From Saussurea involucrata (Eukaryota; Streptophyta; Magnoliopsida; Asterales; Asteraceae), in contig CM066317.1 of the NCBI GenBank assembly GCA_033807775.1, forward strand, positions 7,647,870 through 7,711,869: a stretch of 64,000 nt of DNA, read 5' to 3'. Position numbers and translations under genes: made by a program. The notes below the pieces were generated by a model. It was not told the origin of the DNA and ran no database searches. It saw nothing but the letters and a program-made list of their open reading frames with translations. Below, one piece after another: positions 35,309 through 46,281 of this stretch (position 1 is the stretch's first letter; every line of letters starts with the position of its first letter).

Positions 35309-35561
35309 GGTGCGTTTCATTTACAAACCAAATCATTTGTACAAACTAATCTTAGCCGTTCATGTATCAACTCTAATAAATATCTGATTTTATTATGTTT
35401 CCTAATATAAAGTCATGATCATAATAAATGAATCTTATCATCTTCCATATATATCTCAATATAATTAATGAATCATAATAACTATTCATAAATATATCTA
35501 TTGTTTCCTAATATAGGGGTTTGTATAGTTTGTACAAATGACTTGGTTTGCAAATGAAACG

Positions 35562-35563
<2 letters not shown>
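35309..35563. mobile_element. (TA)n-flanked foldback element C, 255 bp
   Basis: Inverted ends GGTGCGTTTCATTTACAAAC and, inward from the right, CGCGTTTCATTTGCAAACC, each continuing to 'tcatttgtacaaact'. (TA)n lies on both sides (35288-35308 and 35564-35597). Noncoding. Confidence 0.8.
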
Positions 35564-35620
<57 letters not shown>

Positions 35621-35880
35621 AATAGGGGGAGGGGGGGGGAGGTTCAGGAAAAACCCTAAAAAAGTAACAATAAGTAACATTCTGGTAACCGTTTATTTAA
35701 AAGGTGTGTGCATATACATACAAAGAATTGAAGGTGTTTGTTCGTTTATAGACACATATGCATATTACAAATTTTTTTGTATGTACATGTGCATACCGTC
35801 CAGATGGATGTTTAGTAGATCGTTCCTCTCTCTCTATCTCTCTCTCTCTATATTTATATGTATATTGATATTTATCGTAA
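35564..35880. other. Microsatellite block and short spacer
   Basis: (TA)n then (GA)n at 35564-35620, a G-rich run near 35624-35641, and (CT)n near 35825-35850. No gene. Confidence 0.6.
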
Positions 35881-36611
35881 TATGTTTGGCAAACTAGCTG
35901 ATGACACATAAGCTAGCTGGTAGCTAATAAGCTAACTATTAAATAAATCATGTTTAGTAAAAACTAGCCGATAAAAATGTAAAATTATCAAAAAATGTCA
36001 TCTTGAAAAAATAATCAATTACAATATTTCTATATATAGTTAAAACAAATTTATAATAATATAATAATGAATAAAAATAGTAAAGAAAAATTATATAATA
36101 TATGATGTTAGTTAAAAGAACTTCAATTTATTATTATATATATATACTATAAATTTTGAATTTTCTAGAACAAATTTTAAAAAATACCTACATTAACTCA
36201 TGATTTTAAATAACCATTATATATAATAAAAATAAAAATAAATAATTAGCAAATAATAGTAACTGATAACTAAAATATATTGACTAATATTAAATTATTA
36301 ATATAATAATAATTGATATGATTAACAATAATTAAAAATAACATTTACATAATAAAAATTTAATTAATAATTATTATTAATTACTATTAAATAATATTTA
36401 TTAATATTAGCAATAATTACTTTTAAAAATCAATAATTATTTATAATTAATAGTTAATAAATAATAATTAATATTAATAAGAGTATATTTGAAAAGGAAT
36501 TACAAACAAAATTCTTATAAACTATTTCCAATAAGTTAGCTTATAAACTAATTTATATAAAAGATAAACTAAATTATGTTATAAGTCGACTTATTTTTGT
36601 CAAACAATGCC
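35881..36611. mobile_element. Probable PIF/Harbinger-like nonautonomous element
   Basis: 731 bp, with TAA at 35878-35880 and 36612-36614. The ends are loosely inverted (ATGTTTGGCAAACTAG; inward from the right CATTGTTTGACAAAAAT). The interior is extremely AT-rich and noncoding. Confidence 0.5.
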
Positions 36612-36778
36612 TAAATCAGCCTCGATCAATCGTTTAGGATGTGAAATACAAAAATAAAAATAAAAATAAAAAACTTGACGATATTTTATTAATTCATAGA
36701 AAACTTATTTGAGAATTTGAGAACCTTATTTATCCACATCATCCCTCTTCCACTTCATATGATGAGAATTTGAGAACC

Positions 36779-38452
36779 TTAATTATTTATCCCCCAACTA
36801 TTTGAACCACATCGATCTCCACCGCCACCGGCATCATCATTGATCAATGACTCCAACGTCACCCATGAAGACCCTCCTTCCTTCATTGCACCATATGCCC
36901 CCTCCTTCAACTCCGCCACCCTCTCCCTCACCCTCCGCCCCCCTTCCCTTTCCATCAACTCCACCACCATCTCCGCCACCTCCTCCGCCCCCACCAACCC
37001 ACGCGCCACCTTCTCCCGCGGCCACAACCGCAACCCCACCCCAATCTCCTCCACCACCATCCGAGCATTCAAGTGTTGCTCCGCCATAAACGGCATTGCC
37101 AACACCGCCACACCCGCACAAATACTCTCTAACACCGAGTTCCACCCACAATGACTCAGAAACCCACCCACACTTTCATGACTCAGTACCTCCACCTGGT
37201 CAACCCACTCACTCACCACCTTTCCTCTTCCTTTCACCCTCTCTTCAAACCCTACACCACCTATCAACTCCAACTGCTTCGGTTTCACCACCCACATGAA
37301 ACTCACATTCGACTTCTCCAAACCAACGGCCACCTCACGTAACTGCTCCGGCGACAGCTCCGCCTGTGTCCCAAACGACACATACAACACCAACTTATTC
37401 TCAACAACCTTTTCATCAAGCCACTCAACCCACGTTGACTTTTCCACCGTCTCTTTTGGTACAACTGGTTTCGCTACACAAAAAGGTCCGACACACCAAG
37501 CTTTGGGTTCGAAGTTTTGGTTCCAGTAATCAACAAACTCCGGTTCCAGTTCGTAGAAGCTGTTAACCACCATGCCATGACTCTTGACATTAGCCACATG
37601 CTGCTTGACAATAAAATCCATCTCTGGGCCTTTGGGGTTGACCTCGTTAAACGGTGGTTCAAAGTCGTTGACCGTCAACTTAAGCCGTGTGAAGTCTGGA
37701 ACCGGAAACGGCTCGTCGTCGGAGCTAACCGCTGCATGTGGCTTGAACTCGGCCATGATGTTGCACATGGTTATGGAAAATATGTTGGTCCCGTAGAAAA
37801 CCAAACGGGGAATCTTGAGCTTATCGGCGGAGTCTTGAGTCCAACTTAAAAACCCATCGGAGATTATGCAGGTGACTTTCGGTAGACTTCGAATGATTTC
37901 TTCAAAACCAGGTTGGAGTTTTTCAGTGGCTTCGACGAAATTAATGAATGACGTCATGGATGATGGATTGTTTCCAACTTGTACCCTGGGAGGGACAGTG
38001 GCGATGTTTTCTGGGAATGAGATATCGATAACGGAGATGGAGTCGTTCTTGACGGTGGATCTAACGGCGGAGTAGTTGGTGGGGGTGGTGATGATGGTGA
38101 CGGAGATGTTGTGGTCAGAGAGGATGCGGGAGAAGTAGATGAGTGGGATGGTGTGGCCTTGAGACATGAATGGGAACAGGACAAAATGTGGAGATGAAGG
38201 AGGATTCAGCGTTTCGAGTGCGGTGGCAAGTGGTGTCGCCGGTGCAGTTGTTAACAGGGGTGGTGGTGATGGTGACGGAGATATTGTGGTCGGAGAGGAT
38301 GCAGGGGAAGTAGAGGAGGGGGGTGATGGTGAAATTGGCATTTCGAGTGCGGTGGCAAGTGGTGTCACTGGTGGTGGTGGTGGTGGTGATAGTGAGAGAG
38401 ATTCCGAGGATGCGGGAGAAGTAGCGGAGGGGGATAAAGGAGAAATCGTCAT
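36779..38452 (-). CDS. UDP-glycosyltransferase (UGT90A-like), copy 2, with N-terminal extension
   Basis: An intronless 557-residue family-1 glycosyltransferase, closely related to copy 1. The catalytic His is residue 100 (MSQGHTIP), the partner Asp is 199 (ISDGF), and the PSPG box runs from Trp416 to Gln459 with HCGWNS inside. All catalytic motifs are intact. Residues 1-80 are a Pro/Ser/Thr-rich extension absent from copy 1. It derives from two extra copies of the gene's own 5' end read out of the original frame (see 38213-38490). Where copy 1 has its start codon, this copy has ACG, so translation must begin upstream, at 38452 or at the internal Met38 (EMPISPSP). The C-terminus also differs (DDAGGGGDRCGSNSWGINN). 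Whether the extension is tolerated, or the copy is expressed, cannot be told. Confidence 0.88.
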   Translation of the reverse strand: MTISPLSPSATSPASSESLSLSPPPPPPVTPLATALEMPISPSPPSSTSPASSPTTISPSPSPPPLLTTAPATPLATALETLNPPSSPHFVLFPFMSQGHTIPLIYFSRILSDHNISVTIITTPTNYSAVRSTVKNDSISVIDISFPENIATVPPRVQVGNNPSSMTSFINFVEATEKLQPGFEEIIRSLPKVTCIISDGFLSWTQDSADKLKIPRLVFYGTNIFSITMCNIMAEFKPHAAVSSDDEPFPVPDFTRLKLTVNDFEPPFNEVNPKGPEMDFIVKQHVANVKSHGMVVNSFYELEPEFVDYWNQNFEPKAWCVGPFCVAKPVVPKETVEKSTWVEWLDEKVVENKLVLYVSFGTQAELSPEQLREVAVGLEKSNVSFMWVVKPKQLELIGGVGFEERVKGRGKVVSEWVDQVEVLSHESVGGFLSHCGWNSVLESICAGVAVLAMPFMAEQHLNARMVVEEIGVGLRLWPREKVARGLVGAEEVAEMVVELMEREGGRRVRERVAELKEGAYGAMKEGGSSWVTLESLINDDAGGGGDRCGSNSWGINN

Positions 38453-38490
38453 TTTCAGTGCGGTGGCTGATGGTGTCGCCGGTAGAGGTC
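38213..38490 (-). repeat. Triplicated start region of UGT copy 2
   Basis: The phrase covering the last leader bases and first codons (minus strand GCCACCGCACT(C/G)(G/A)AAA) recurs at plus positions about 38219, 38349 and 38459, each followed by recognisable remains of the 'ctccactacttctcccgcat' codons. Spacings are about 130 and 110 bp. Copies 1 and 2 keep ATG; the innermost copy, joined to the enzyme, has ACG. Confidence 0.85.
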
Positions 38491-38492
38491 AA

Positions 38493-38565
38493 ATTTATAG
38501 AAGGTCAAGGGGTACTTTGGTAATTTTATGGTTATAAAAAATAGAAAAAAATAAGTATTCACGTG
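38493..38565 (-). promoter_or_regulatory. Core promoter of UGT copy 2
   Basis: TATAAATT at 38493-38500, about 45 bp upstream of the ATG, and CACGTG at 38560-38565. The order and flanking words match UGT copy 1 once its MITE is removed. Confidence 0.55.
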
Positions 38566-38693
38566 AAAGGTTAAATCTCAGGGAGCCGACGGTGGCAAGA
38601 ATCACACGAGTCAGTAGCGTTATTAACGAGTGCAATCGGACTTGTCGCCGTATTTTCTGTTACATATATATATATTCTTGAATTACTATAAAC

Positions 38694-40795
38694 TAGAGGT
38701 GGCCAAAAAACGGGTTCGGGCCGGGTCGGGTCGGGGGACAACCCGGTTCCACACAGTAACAGAGAGAACCGGGTCAGCCCAAAACCGGGTCGGGTCGGGT
38801 TTAAACCGAGATCCCCTGACCCGTTTAAGCGTAAGTGAACCCGGTTTTAGGAAAACCGGGCCGGGTCGGGCCGAGAACCGGTTTTATGATCGGGTTCGCG
38901 ATTTTTATGTTTTTTAACTACTTTCTTTGTATAATAATTAATTACTAAACTTTAACAAAAAAAATTGGATTGGAATCATTGGATAAGTAAAATACACTTT
39001 AAAAATACGTTTTATTTATAATATATATCACTAAAATACACTTTTACGTTTTATAATTTATATATAAAGTTACAAGTTACAATACATAAATTCTAAACAT
39101 TCGAAGGTCCCGCTTCCGAACTTCCACCCCCATCACCCGGATAGTAATTGAATGGATTATAGTTGAATGGATTGTATGGAGCGTAGTATGGATTCTGATC
39201 TGTATTGTAGACTTCAAGAGTATTGTACTGCATCAGTCGTGTAATAGCCGTTTGATCGTCAAGGGGGTCGATGTCTACTTCTTCGTCCTCTACGACACTA
39301 CTAACTTCAGAAGTATCGGATACGGACGGCGTACTTAGTAGTTCATCCGTCTCGTTTTCGAATAAGTTTTCTTCCACGCCTTCTAGATCATCCTCCAGGT
39401 TCGTTCGATTTTGAATGCGGTCTTCTCCATCCAAGTAATCCTTCAGACATACGCAGCACTCCACCGATTTTGGGGTTAATTTTGTCCGACGCTCCGATAT
39501 GATCCTGCCACTAAGAGAAAAGGCCGACTCCGAAGCTACAGTACTAGCTTGGATTGTTAGTATATCAAGTGCAATAGTGGCCATAATTGGGAAACTTGAT
39601 TGTTTACTTTTCCACCATTCTAATAAATCTAGGGATTCAACATCTACGACGTTTGTGAAGGATGCCGTTATAAAATTAGTACGTATGTATTGATTGAATT
39701 CACCCAAATTATCCCCATCATATCTAGCTTTTTTAGAAGATTCCATGACAACCGATTGCATTAAAGTTTGCATCAAGTCTTCTCGGTTTCGGCCACGACT
39801 GCTACTAGAACCCGGTGAAAACATTTGAGGTGTAGGGGTTTGTTGGCTTCCTCCCCCATAATTAACTCTATAAATCTCATATAATTGATGAAAATCAGTA
39901 TTAAATTGTTGTATGCGTTTCCTTGAAAAGCTAGAATTTGTAAGAGAATCCAAACCAAACGATACACATATTGCGTGTATTAAAACTTCGACACCCGTAA
40001 CATTTAAAAACGGGTTTAATGCCGCGGCACAAAGAAAAGTGAAGGGGATCTTTTTAAAATATTTTACCAATTTTTCTTTCATTGGTTTCACGACGTCGTG
40101 AAAGTGCAAATCCTGTTCGTATTGAGCAATTTTACTTGCCAAAATATAAAGTTGATTTAAAAGTAAAGGGCTCGTTGGATAATAAACACCGGATAACAAA
40201 GTTGTTGCAGTTTTGAAATCGCCCAAAATATCGTGAAAGCCATGAATCCTTGTCCAATCATCCTGAGTTATCGTGTTATCCGGGTAATAAATGTTATAAA
40301 ATGCTTGAATATATTGTTGTTGTCTTAATAAATTATCCATCATTTTCCAAGTCGAATTCCATCGAACCGGCATATCGTACGCCGGTCCCAAAGCTTTAAA
40401 ACCGACTTGTTTGCAATAATCTTTATATAAGTTTTGCGTTTTTTTATTTCTTGTGAAAATTCGACGTAACATAAGCCAACGGTCACAAGGGATATAAAAC
40501 GGCTATAAAACGGATCTATTTTTGGAGGGTGTTTTTTGATGAAAAAAACGGTCACAAGGGATATAAAACGGCTAGCCAACGGATCTATTTTTTTGAAAAA
40601 AATCGGGTCGGGCCGGGTCGGGCCACGAACCGGTCCCGGGTCGGGCCGAGGAAATCTATATATAGCCGAACCGGTCCCGGCTCTCGGGCTCAAAACCGGT
40701 TCTTGACCGGGCCGGGTCAGAACCGGTTCTTGGCCGGTTTCGGGTCGGGCCAGCCCGCCGGGTCGGGTCGGGCCGGGTCAGTTTGGCCATCTCTA
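38694..40795 (-). mobile_element. hAT transposon with internally deleted transposase
   Basis: A 2102-bp element with inverted ends TAGAGGTGGCCAAA / TAGAGATGGCCAAA and the 8-bp duplication CTATAAAC at 38686-38693 and 40796-40803. Both subterminal regions are dense in 'gggtcgggc'/'ccgggtcggg' repeats. It carries a transposase frame lacking the N-terminal half. Confidence 0.93.
39093..40472 (-). CDS. hAT transposase, C-terminal part (459 aa)
   Basis: The protein resembles Ac/ricesleeper-type hAT transposases. Residues 30-60 carry the DMPVRWNSTWKMMDNLL block (RWNSTY in relatives). About 290-350 holds the hAT dimerisation region (LDLLEWWKSKQSSFPIMA, then ASTVASESAFSLSGRIISE and LTPKSVECCVCLKDYL). 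The BED zinc finger and the first part of the catalytic domain are missing, so it cannot cut DNA alone. The tail after residue 360 is acidic, then Asn/Tyr/Pro-rich (NPYYAPYNPFNYNPFNYY). The first Met may not be a true start, since the frame simply opens after the deleted part. The deletion leaves the terminal repeats intact, so the element could still be moved in trans. Confidence 0.85.
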   Translation of the reverse strand: MLRRIFTRNKKTQNLYKDYCKQVGFKALGPAYDMPVRWNSTWKMMDNLLRQQQYIQAFYNIYYPDNTITQDDWTRIHGFHDILGDFKTATTLLSGVYYPTSPLLLNQLYILASKIAQYEQDLHFHDVVKPMKEKLVKYFKKIPFTFLCAAALNPFLNVTGVEVLIHAICVSFGLDSLTNSSFSRKRIQQFNTDFHQLYEIYRVNYGGGSQQTPTPQMFSPGSSSSRGRNREDLMQTLMQSVVMESSKKARYDGDNLGEFNQYIRTNFITASFTNVVDVESLDLLEWWKSKQSSFPIMATIALDILTIQASTVASESAFSLSGRIISERRTKLTPKSVECCVCLKDYLDGEDRIQNRTNLEDDLEGVEENLFENETDELLSTPSVSDTSEVSSVVEDEEVDIDPLDDQTAITRLMQYNTLEVYNTDQNPYYAPYNPFNYNPFNYYPGDGGGSSEAGPSNV

Positions 40796-40803
40796 CTATA
40801 AAC

Positions 40804-41428
40804 TAGAATACTTAATCCATAATAAAAATAAGAATAAATGTGAAATAAATTAGTAATTATCAACTATTTTTTTATTAATTACTTAAATTTGCTTAATATC
40901 TAAATTAAAAACATATATATATAGATATATAGATATATCAATATAGTATTAAAATATAATAAAGATAGAAAAAAAGAGTAAAATAAATATAACGTAATAA
41001 ATGAAATTTAAAGGATAAGTTTGTAAAAATCTATACACCTCAAGGACCAAATATGTAATTTACTTTTATCACCTTTTTTGACTTTTAAACATGTGGGCAC
41101 ATGGGTTAACCCCTAAATTTTTAAGGGCGTTTGATGAGGGATGGAAATAGAATCAAAATAACAACTATAGGGACGAAAAAAAGCAGTTTTCAAAGATCAA
41201 GGACGAAAATTGTTATAAACATCAAATCACAGGGATGAAAATTGTAGTTTACTCTTAATGTAAAATCACATGTGATTTTACAAATGATTTTATGTTCTCG
41301 TGTTTTTTTTCTTAAATAGTTAGCGTTCTTGTTTGAACCCGTTCTTTTTTAGTAATCTGCATTTATGATTTTGTTTGTAAATCAAGTATAAACAGATTAA
41401 AATAAGTCAAATATAATTATAACGGGTT
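40804..41428. other. AT-rich DNA with a Mutator-like MITE remnant
   Basis: No gene. About 41020-41260 has inverted phrases of the 'aaggaccaaatatgtaatttac'/'gatgaaaattgtagtttactc' kind, like the family at 2191-2460 and 31324-34238, but I could not fix its ends. Confidence 0.45.
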
Positions 41429-41431
41429 TTA

Positions 41432-41716
41432 GAGGCCGTTTACCAAACGCTTACTCGGTTAAGAAATTACCAAGTCTCATTATCTTACGGATGAATAGAC
41501 AAGAACCAAAAATCTCACCCGGTAAAAGTCAAGGCAAGGACCGAGAATCTTACCCTGGTAAGTAATTGTGAAGACTCTTATCACGGTTAGCGCTTACCGA
41601 AAATATTGTTGCATATGATATCGTTTTGGTAAATTAAAATCTTACCCGATAAATAAGTGATAATATTAATTTTACTAATAAACGCTTACTCGGATAGACA
41701 TTTGGTAAACGATCCC
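41432..41716. mobile_element. Tourist-like MITE
   Basis: 285 bp, TTA at 41429-41431 and 41717-41719. The ends GAGGCCGTTTACCAAACGCT and, inward from the right, GGGATCGTTTACCAAATGTC are inverted. A fragment of a similar element is near 48055-48120. Confidence 0.75.
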
Positions 41717-41806
41717 TTAGTTTTTTTTCCTAGAACTAATCATATAATATTGCTGTAAAATGTTGAGTGTAACGTATTTTAATATTTTTTTGCATTTTCG
41801 AATATA

Positions 41807-44093
41807 CTAGTGTTTGACACTGCGCGTTGCGCGGTAACGATAATTTTTTTTTGAAAAAATTGAAGATAAATGAGCGATAGTCACATATCATATATTAAAC
41901 TAATATGAATTGATATTACCTTTGATATGAAGTAGTTTCATCATCCTGGATTGTTTCTTTTGATATACATAATTAATTAATAATATCTACATCATCAAAC
42001 TTTGTAAGTGACTCAAAATGATCAAAGAAATGTGTGAGACTATTGATTATAATAATGAGGTATATAATAAAATTGTTTTGTCATAACTCATTATATATTG
42101 ATTTATATCCCTACATATATTCCAACTAAATATTTGATTTACCATACAGATGTAATGTTGTTTCCTAGTTTTGCATAATTGTGACACATTTTGATAATTT
42201 TCTTACACTTGTTGTGATGTACTCGTTTGCAACTGTTTGTCAAAAACCCTCTTTGAAACCCTTCCTTCACAAACTTACAATTGCACGAAGAGTAACATTA
42301 GTCGTTTGTATTGTCACCATTTCGATTCTAGGCAAGTTCAATTGAGTTGTTAATTTTTCATTTCATTTTTTTGTGTTTTTCGATCTACTTGAGATATATT
42401 TATATATTATTTATTTTATGTATTGATGATTTTAAATGTAATAAGCATTGTATTTATTAATGAGATGGTTAATAATAAGTATGAATCACATATTAATTAT
42501 AATTAGCGACGATAAATGTAATAAATATTGTATGTATTAATGAGGAGTTAATAATAAAGATTTACTTATATGTTTATTGTAGTATTTATATATATACTGG
42601 CTCTAATTTCATTTATATATTAATTTTAATATTATTTTAAATGATAATACGAATCAATATATATCAAAGAAAATGACCGAGATTTGTGTGGACGGTCTTT
42701 TAGTATATATATAGTTTTTTAAATAATGTATATAAAGAGTGTTGTGTAACTAATATAACCGACAATGATCATAAGGTATTATAAGCATCATGTTCATATT
42801 ATTTATTCATGAAGTATTATGTAAATTGAATTATAGATATTAACTGTAATTTCATTTATATAATGAAGTTTTAAATATATTGATTATATGCATTCATTGA
42901 ATGTTATACAGATAAACAACTTGAGTCGTGAGGAATAAACGAAATAAAGAAATTTGAGTGTGATTATGAAAATAAATAGTTTAATTAATTTAATGTTTCC
43001 TAATAATTACATTAATAAAAAATAAAGATTAAGAAAAAAGTAAATAATTATATAAATAATATTATATTCAAGTCTAAGCATAAATATGATATATTATAAT
43101 ATTCAACTATGTAAATAAAATATACATATATTCGTCGTAATTTCACTTATATAATGAACTTATAAATATTTTGATTATATATATATATTCAAGAATTGTT
43201 GTGTAAATGAAAAACTGAGTCATGTGAAATAGAATAATAAAAAAATTGGGTGTAACCGGTGTAAAGCTAATTAGTCTAATCAATTTAACTCCAGAAACAA
43301 AAACATGAAGCGTACATACTATTGAATCTATACTCAACTTGTAAACATTTCTCTAAAATATATGAATTCATATTCAACCCAATTTTCAAATATATGATGA
43401 AAACAAATAAAGAAAAATTATTCACTTGTTCCTATACGTGGTTGTTGTAAAACCCACAAAGCCATTTGTTTCTGCCATATACTCTTCAGTTTACTCTTTA
43501 TCTTTCTCGAATCCAAACTGGCATGCATCGAATGTTGCCAAACCTGAAAACCTAAATACAATACAAATAACATGATTGCATGCTTTTGATTCTAGAAATT
43601 AAATCTTATTTATCAAGTTTGATCAAGACTATTAAAAAAATCATCCCTTCTATGTATAAATTAAAGAAAACATTCTTTCACTTTCCAATATAAAAAGGTA
43701 AATTAAAACATTACAGATAAAAAGATAGAGGGGCTAACCTTCAATTAACATTGAGAAACGGAGACGAAGTAAAAGTAGAAAAAAGAAACATTAATCATTC
43801 ATCAAACCCTATCGACAAATATGTTGATAAATGGACATATATAGAGAGATGTAGAAGAAAAGACAAATACCATAAATTAGAGGAGGATGTTTTAGGAGAT
43901 GAAAGGTTTTGCAAATAAATGTAATTCATAAGTAGTTAATTAATATTCATCAATGAAAAGAAAGAAATAAAAAAAAGAAAAATGTTTTTATTTAAAAGAA
44001 ATTCAAAACTATGAGAAAAAAGAAAAATAAGAAAGGAGTCTTCTCATTGTGCCACCTAAGCAACTCTAGGTTTTGCTTTTAGATATATATAGA
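41807..44093 (-). mobile_element. Probable nonautonomous Helitron
   Basis: Read on the minus strand it starts TCTATATATATCTAAAAGC after a flanking A and ends CCGCGCAACGCGCAGTGTCA plus AACACTAG before a T. That is the Helitron A|TC...CTAG|T pattern, with a 3' hairpin (CCGCGCAACGCGC) about 11 bases from the end. There is no target duplication, as expected. The 2.3-kb interior is AT-rich with no Rep/helicase frame. Confidence 0.55.
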
Positions 44094-44248
44094 TGTAACT
44101 CGTGCAATACATCGAAAGATTATTGATATTAATATTTTGTTTTATATTTTGTCTATGTTAACTTTATTATACAATTTTATTTAATTTAAATTTAAAATTT
44201 AAAATTATTTTAGGTTTAATTGATGAAATTGATTTTAAGTTTGATAAT

Positions 44249-45193
44249 AGGGAAATTAATTAAAATACCCATACTTTCACTTTGTGTTAGGTCCATGATC
44301 TTCATACAATCCAAGTATTGTGTAACAAGATGATGAAGAACATTATTGAAAAGGAAATCTAACCTAGAGAGAACACAAAGTGATTAGAGATCTACATCTT
44401 GTATTAATGAATTCACTACTTACAAACTACAAGTAAAGACCTATTTATAGTCTCCATCACTTGCTACAACAATTAAGCATAAGCCCTTTGGATCCATGAT
44501 CGCGGACCAGGGGGTATTTTGAAAATTTGTCTGCGATCGCAAGAGAGTCCAGTCGGTGCATGTGATTTTTGATTGTTTTGATTTCATATTTACACTTTCA
44601 ACCCCTATAATTATTTATTTACTTTACTTTATACCTTTTACTTTCCTAATTTTAATTTTACACTTTCATCATATTAACACATATAATCGTTTATTAACTA
44701 AAATACGTTAAAAAAATACGTTTTAATTTTAACAAGTTACACCATTGTAATCGTCTCTTCGATATATTCGAAATGAGCCTAATATTGAATATTTTTTGAT
44801 TTAATTATTTAATTATATATCATATATACTACATAAAAATATTTTTAATATTTACAATTCATACCCTTATAGTTAATTATTTAATTTATGGTACATCTCT
44901 TATTTTTTCAATTTTATTTTACACTCTTATCACATTAACATAATAATCTTATATTAACTAAATGAAAAATAAAAAACTAATAGGTATAAAGTAAACTAAC
45001 TAAATAAGTATAATATAATTAAATTAAAAAATATTCAATATTGGGCTCATTTCGAGGGTATCGACGAGACGATATTAATGGTGTAATTTGTTAAAATTAA
45101 AAAGCATTTTTAACGTATTTTAGTTAATAATTGATTAAATCGTCAAATTATTTGGATTATACGTCTCGCTGCATTGCAACGGGTAAATAACTA

Positions 45194-45237
<44 letters not shown>

Positions 45238-45880
45238 CGAACTCCTTAACATATTTTAACGTAATTATGTATGTTAATGTGATATGTTAAAACGTATTTT
45301 TTTAACATATTTTAGTTAATATATGATTATTATGTTAATGCGATAAGAGTGTAAAACAAAAATTGAAAAAGTAAGAAATGTACCATAAATTAAATAATTA
45401 ACTATAATGTTATGAATTGTAAATATTAAAAATATTTTTATGTAATATATATGATATATAATAAAATAATAAAATCAAAAAATATTCAATATTAGACTCA
45501 TTTCGAAGGTATCGAAAAGACGATTACAATGATGTAACTTGTTAAAATTAAAACGTATTTTTAACGTATTTTAGTTAATAAACGATTATACGTGTTCATA
45601 TGATGAATGTGTAAAATTAAAATTAGGAAAGTAAAAGGTATAAAGTAAAGTAAGTAAATAATTATAGGGGTTGAAAGTGTAAATATGAAATCAAAACAAT
45701 CAAAAATCACATGCACCGCGGGACTCCTCTTGCGATCGCGGGAGACAAATTTTCAAAATACCCCCTAGTCCGCGATCACGGACCCGATCGCGGAAAAAAT
45801 GAGTATTTTGGTAAAATTGGCGAGAAAATATGTATTTTGGTAAGTCAAAGTCAAAGTATGGGTATTTTAATTAATTTCCC
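44249..45880. mobile_element. Large hAT-type foldback, family A copy 2
   Basis: 1632 bp, beginning AGGGAAATTAATTAAAATAC and ending in its complement, with the 8-bp duplication TTGATAAT at 44241-44248 and 45881-45888. The ends and CG-rich 'gatcgcgg' phrases relate it to 15786-16170 and 46922-47284. Long inverted arms enclose other repeats. The left arm is interrupted after about 44285 by a roughly 210-bp unrelated piece, and a Helitron-like 3' end with (TA)n lies in the middle. Confidence 0.75.
45151..45194 (+). other. Helitron-like 3' terminus inside the foldback
   Basis: 'cgctgcattgcaacgggtaa' then 'ataactag' before T and a (TA)n run. A short hairpin (GTTGCAATGCA-like) precedes CTAG|T by about 11 bases. 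The matching 5' TC end was not found, so this is a signature only. Confidence 0.35.
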
Positions 45881-45972
45881 TTGATAATATAATATTTTTT
45901 ATGAAAAAATAATCAGATATTCTGTTTGAATTTAGTAATTATCTTAATTATATTTTATATTATTTATACTTA

Positions 45973-46278
45973 GGGCCTCTTTGTTAGCAGCTTAATGAGC
46001 TTAATGGGACTGATAGCTTATTCAGTCAGCTATTCATGACTGTTTGGTAGTGGCTTAATGATATAGAAAGTGACTTATTTATTAAGCTTTTAGGAGGGAG
46101 CTTTATACAAAAAGCCAAGTTTTGTCCAAACCAGTCTCTTTCAATTAAAAAACATGGTCCTTTCATCTATGAAAACATCCTTCCAAACAAAAACTTTTCC
46201 AATCTATACAGACATATTAATCCACACAGACAACTTTATTCATACAGGACTTAATGAAAAAACCAACCAAACAGCCCC
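45973..46278. mobile_element. Tourist-like MITE
   Basis: 306 bp, TTA at 45970-45972 and 46279-46281. Ends GGGCCTCTTTGTTAGC and, inward from the right, GGGGCTGTTTGGTTGGTT. The interior repeats 'gcttaatg' and 'gactgaatag' words in both orientations. Noncoding. Confidence 0.75.
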
Positions 46279-46281
46279 TTA

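Noticed and set aside
36847..37089. Plus-strand open frame rich in Ser-Pro-Pro runs, like an extensin or arabinogalactan protein
   Set aside because: It is the antisense of the conserved C-terminal part of UGT copy 2. The same shadow appears at 591-1010 opposite UGT copy 1. The minus-strand frame has all the family motifs.
39913..40101. Plus-strand open frame opposite the hAT transposase
   Set aside because: It is a shadow of the minus-strand transposase frame, which has family motifs.
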